Shown here: positions 6,726 to 8,348 of the stretch, in pieces
How positions within the stretch are numbered: the stretch's first letter is position 1
Layout: every line of letters starts with the position of its first letter
Assembly (NCBI GenBank): GCA_030040695.1
Contig: JASHTE010000045.1
Span: forward strand, 1-8,348
From: Vulcanimicrobiota bacterium
GTDB taxonomy: Bacteria; Vulcanimicrobiota; Vulcanimicrobiia; Vulcanimicrobiales; Vulcanimicrobiaceae
DNA: 8,348 nucleotides
Reading direction: 5' to 3'
Program-made: the position numbers and the translations under genes
Notes under the pieces: model-generated
Told to the model about the DNA's origin: nothing
Database searches by the model: none
Seen by the model: only the letters and a program-made list of their open reading frames with translations

Positions 6726-7966
6726 ACGTACGCGCTATCATTGCGGCCGCGGCGCTGCTTCCGCTCTTCGCGTGCAGCGGGCATGCGGGGACCGGTGGTG
6801 TGCTGCCGAGCTCGACGCAGACGACGGCGAAGGCACAAGAAGGAGCGATGGCGCTTCCCGGCGGCGAGCAGAACGCATGCACCGGCAGCATCGAGCTCGG
6901 TAACGTACAGTGCCCAGTCATCCTCAACACGCTCCTCGGCGTCGTTAGCGACGTGCTGATTGCGGTGCTTGGGCAGAGCGCTATCCCCGGATACCACCCA
7001 AGCGACATTCGCGCCGCCTACAACCTTCCCGCAACCGGCGGTAGCGGTGCAACCGTTGCCGTGGTGGACGAGGGCGACGACCCGAACGCGGCGAGCGATC
7101 TCGCCGTGTACCGCAAAGAGTTCGGTCTCCCCGCGTGTACGACTGCGAACGGGTGTTTCCGCAAGGCAAACGAGAACGGCACCACGGACGGGTCGGGTCT
7201 CCCGGCGCCGAACCAAGAGTGGTCGATGGAGATCGCAGTCGATCTCGACATGGTCTCCGCCGTCTGCCCGCAGTGCCACATCGTGCTCGTCGAGGCGAAC
7301 AGCAGCGACATCACCGACTTCGGCACGGCAGTCGATACTGCGGCGAGCCTCGGCGCCACGGAGATTAGCAACAGCTACTACACCGACGAGTACGCCGGCG
7401 TGATCGACGCGGATCAGTACTACGATCACCCCGGCATTCCGATCACCGCGGCGGCGGGCGACGGGGGCTACGGTGTGGTCTTCCCCGCGAGCTCACAGTA
7501 CGTCACCGCAGTCGGCGGAACGACGCTCACCAGAGGCGGCGCGTCACGCGGCTGGACGGAGAGCGCATGGTCGTACACGGGGAGCGGCTGCAGTGCCTAT
7601 TTCGCGAAGCCCTCATGGCAGACCGACACGGGTTGCACGATGCGCACGGTCACCGATCTGGCCGTCGACGGCGATCCGAAGACCGGCGTCGCTGCCTACA
7701 ACACGTATGCGCCTGCCGGTGAGCAGGGATGGGCGGTTTACGGCGGCACGAGCATCGGCGCCCCGATCGTCGCGGCGATCTACGCTCTCGCTGGAAACGG
7801 CTCCTCACTCAACGGCGCAAGCTACGCATACGCGCACAGCGCCGACTTCTACGCCGTTACCTCCGGCTCGAACGGCACTTGCTCGCCGAGTTACCTCTGC
7901 ACGGCCGGCCCCGGCTATAACGGGCCCGCGGGCCTGGGCACACCCGACGGCATCGGAGCCTTCTAG
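6722..7966 (+). CDS. S53 family (sedolisin-like) serine-carboxyl peptidase, predicted lipoprotein
   Basis: The 414-residue protein starts with a short signal, MNVRAIIAAAALLPLFAC, ending in a lipobox L-F-A-C18, so it is probably lipid-anchored outside the cytoplasmic membrane. Sedolisins cut proteins with a Ser-Glu-Asp set, usually at acid pH. All four key residues are visible: E170 and D174 in SMEIAVDLDM (E-x-x-x-D), the oxyanion D247 in AAAGDGGYG, and the nucleophile S344 in GGTSIGAPIVAA. VTAVGGTTL (261-269) and DLAVDGDPKTGVAAY (312-326) are further family blocks. Between C18 and the mature-like start (YHPSDIRAAYNLP, 91-103) there are only about 70 residues, far less than the roughly 180-residue activation domain of classical members. 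In the C-terminal calcium loop the first ligand, usually Asp in F-x-D-I/V-T, is Ala in FYAVT (376-380). Start set by GGAGGA eight bases upstream and ATGA overlap with the HD-GYP gene. The substrate is unknown. Confidence 0.9.
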   Translation: MNVRAIIAAAALLPLFACSGHAGTGGVLPSSTQTTAKAQEGAMALPGGEQNACTGSIELGNVQCPVILNTLLGVVSDVLIAVLGQSAIPGYHPSDIRAAYNLPATGGSGATVAVVDEGDDPNAASDLAVYRKEFGLPACTTANGCFRKANENGTTDGSGLPAPNQEWSMEIAVDLDMVSAVCPQCHIVLVEANSSDITDFGTAVDTAASLGATEISNSYYTDEYAGVIDADQYYDHPGIPITAAAGDGGYGVVFPASSQYVTAVGGTTLTRGGASRGWTESAWSYTGSGCSAYFAKPSWQTDTGCTMRTVTDLAVDGDPKTGVAAYNTYAPAGEQGWAVYGGTSIGAPIVAAIYALAGNGSSLNGASYAYAHSADFYAVTSGSNGTCSPSYLCTAGPGYNGPAGLGTPDGIGAF

Positions 7967-7976
7967 CGCCGCACAA

Positions 7977-7995
7977 AAAGGACGCAACGTCTTTC
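7977..7995 (+). terminator. Weak hairpin after the peptidase gene, possible terminator
   Basis: About ten bases past the peptidase stop, AAG-GACG pairs with CGTC-TTT around a CAA triloop (seven pairs including one G-T), ending in TTTC. The stem is short and the T-run only three long, so it may end some plus-strand transcripts at best. Confidence 0.25.
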
Positions 7996-8053
7996 GGAAA
8001 AAGAACCCCGCATGCGTGAAGCCTCCCCCTTCGGGCGTCACGCGGCGGGGTTC
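7996..8053 (-). terminator. Strong stem-loop with a T-tract on the minus strand (intrinsic terminator facing left)
   Basis: GAACCCCGC at 8003-8011 pairs perfectly with GCGGGGTTC at 8045-8053. After a small bulge GCGTGA (8014-8019) pairs with TCACGC (8038-8043), and GCC (8021-8023) with GGC (8034-8036), about 18 pairs around a ten-base loop. On the plus strand no T-run follows (next bases AGCGTA), but on the minus strand the stem runs straight into TTCTTTTT (8005-7998). It thus has the form of a rho-independent terminator for leftward transcription, although both flanking genes run rightward. It may block antisense reading into the peptidase gene, or act as an RNA structure before the transporter gene, whose first plausible codon is only eight bases to its right. 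Confidence 0.55.
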
Positions 8054-8061
8054 AGCGTACT

Positions 8062-8348
8062 CTGAGACCGTACGTCGTTCTCGTCGCCTGCGTTGCCGCG
8101 CTCGGAGGCCTACTCTTCGGTTATGACACCGGCGTCATCTCCGGTGCCATTCTCTTTATCAGCAGAGATTTTGCTCTCTCGACGCGCGCGCAAGAGTTCA
8201 CGATCAGCGTCGTGCTGGTTGGGTGCGTCATCGGTGCAGCGGTCGCGGGAAGCATCGCGGACCGAATCGGGCGTCGCGCGACACTTCTCACCGCAGGCGT
8301 CCTGTTCTTCGTCGGCGCGCTGATTTCGGCGTTCACGTCGCAGGAGAA
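8062..8348 (+). CDS. Sugar-porter family MFS transporter, N-terminal part (cut by window edge)
   Basis: The frame gives RPYVVLVACVAALGGLLFG, then YDTGVISGAI, a second helix near VVLVGCVIGAAVAGSIA, the MFS signature DRIGRR in the loop after helix 2, and a third helix LLTAGVLFFVGALISAF. The G-Y-D-T-G-V-I-S-G-A and D-R-x-G-R-R motifs are those of proton-sugar symporters such as XylE, GalP and AraE, so the gene likely takes up a pentose, hexose or inositol; the substrate cannot be told from this part. In this frame the upstream stop is TGA at 8017-8019, and no ATG, GTG or TTG lies between it and the first helix. CTG at 8062 is the best start on offer. A 17-codon frame from ATG 8012 ends at a TGA overlapping that CTG, so an indel in the assembly or a frameshift near 8060 is an alternative. 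The gene follows the hairpin at 8003-8053 by eight bases. Confidence 0.85.
   Translation, partial: MRPYVVLVACVAALGGLLFGYDTGVISGAILFISRDFALSTRAQEFTISVVLVGCVIGAAVAGSIADRIGRRATLLTAGVLFFVGALISAFTSQE

Noticed and set aside
6662..7429. Open frame of 255 codons on the minus strand
   Set aside because: Antisense to the S53 peptidase gene with all catalytic residues; no recognisable product.
1..8348. Search for tRNA, rRNA, CRISPR repeats, transposase, att sites, toxin-antitoxin or defence genes
   Set aside because: No regular repeats, no transposase or nuclease motif and no clover-leaf sequence was seen; the genes present are explained by metabolism, surface glycan, signalling, protease and transport roles.

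Overview
The window is GC-rich, densely packed bacterial chromosome. Eight complete protein genes and two genes cut by the window edges fill almost all of it, no gap exceeds about 100 bases, and no RNA gene, insertion sequence or CRISPR array was seen. High GC, frequent loss of clear Shine-Dalgarno sites, a TTG start, an ergothioneine cassette and a sedolisin-type secreted peptidase fit an aerobic soil or extremophile lineage. Eremiobacterota (WPS-2) or a relative is a guess from gene style only; nothing here proves the taxon.

Layout. (1) Positions 1-1910: the 5' end of a glucose-1-phosphate cytidylyltransferase gene (rfbF, minus strand, leaving the window) stands head to head, 23 bases away, with a family 2 glycosyltransferase gene (160-1428). 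This suggests the edge of a surface-polysaccharide locus. The glycosyltransferase stop overlaps the start of a flavin-reductase-like gene (1425-1910) by ATGA, so those two are probably co-translated. (2) Positions 1916-4227: egtB (minus) and egtD (plus), divergent from a shared gap of a few tens of bases, give the two core enzymes of ergothioneine synthesis: EgtD trimethylates histidine, and EgtB attaches the sulfur donor to carbon 2 of the imidazole as a sulfoxide. No egtA, egtC or egtE lies in the window. (3) Positions 4187-4390: a 67-residue two-helix membrane protein gene (minus) whose 3' end overlaps the 3' end of egtD. (4) Positions 4464-7966, plus strand: a TPR-like protein of unknown role, an HD-GYP domain protein whose first metal-ligand histidine appears to be glutamine, and a lipoprotein-type S53 (sedolisin) peptidase whose start overlaps the HD-GYP stop by ATGA. 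The order suggests a sensing/signalling unit tied to an exported protease; this is inference. (5) Positions 7967-8348: a strong hairpin, then the first 95 or so codons of a sugar-porter MFS transporter that has no ATG, GTG or TTG start in its open frame.

No clearly undescribed system stands out. The points most worth checking are the HD-GYP/peptidase coupling with the altered metal site, the apparently leaderless HD-GYP promoter, the missing canonical start of the transporter, and a hairpin terminator that faces the minus strand although both flanking genes run plus.
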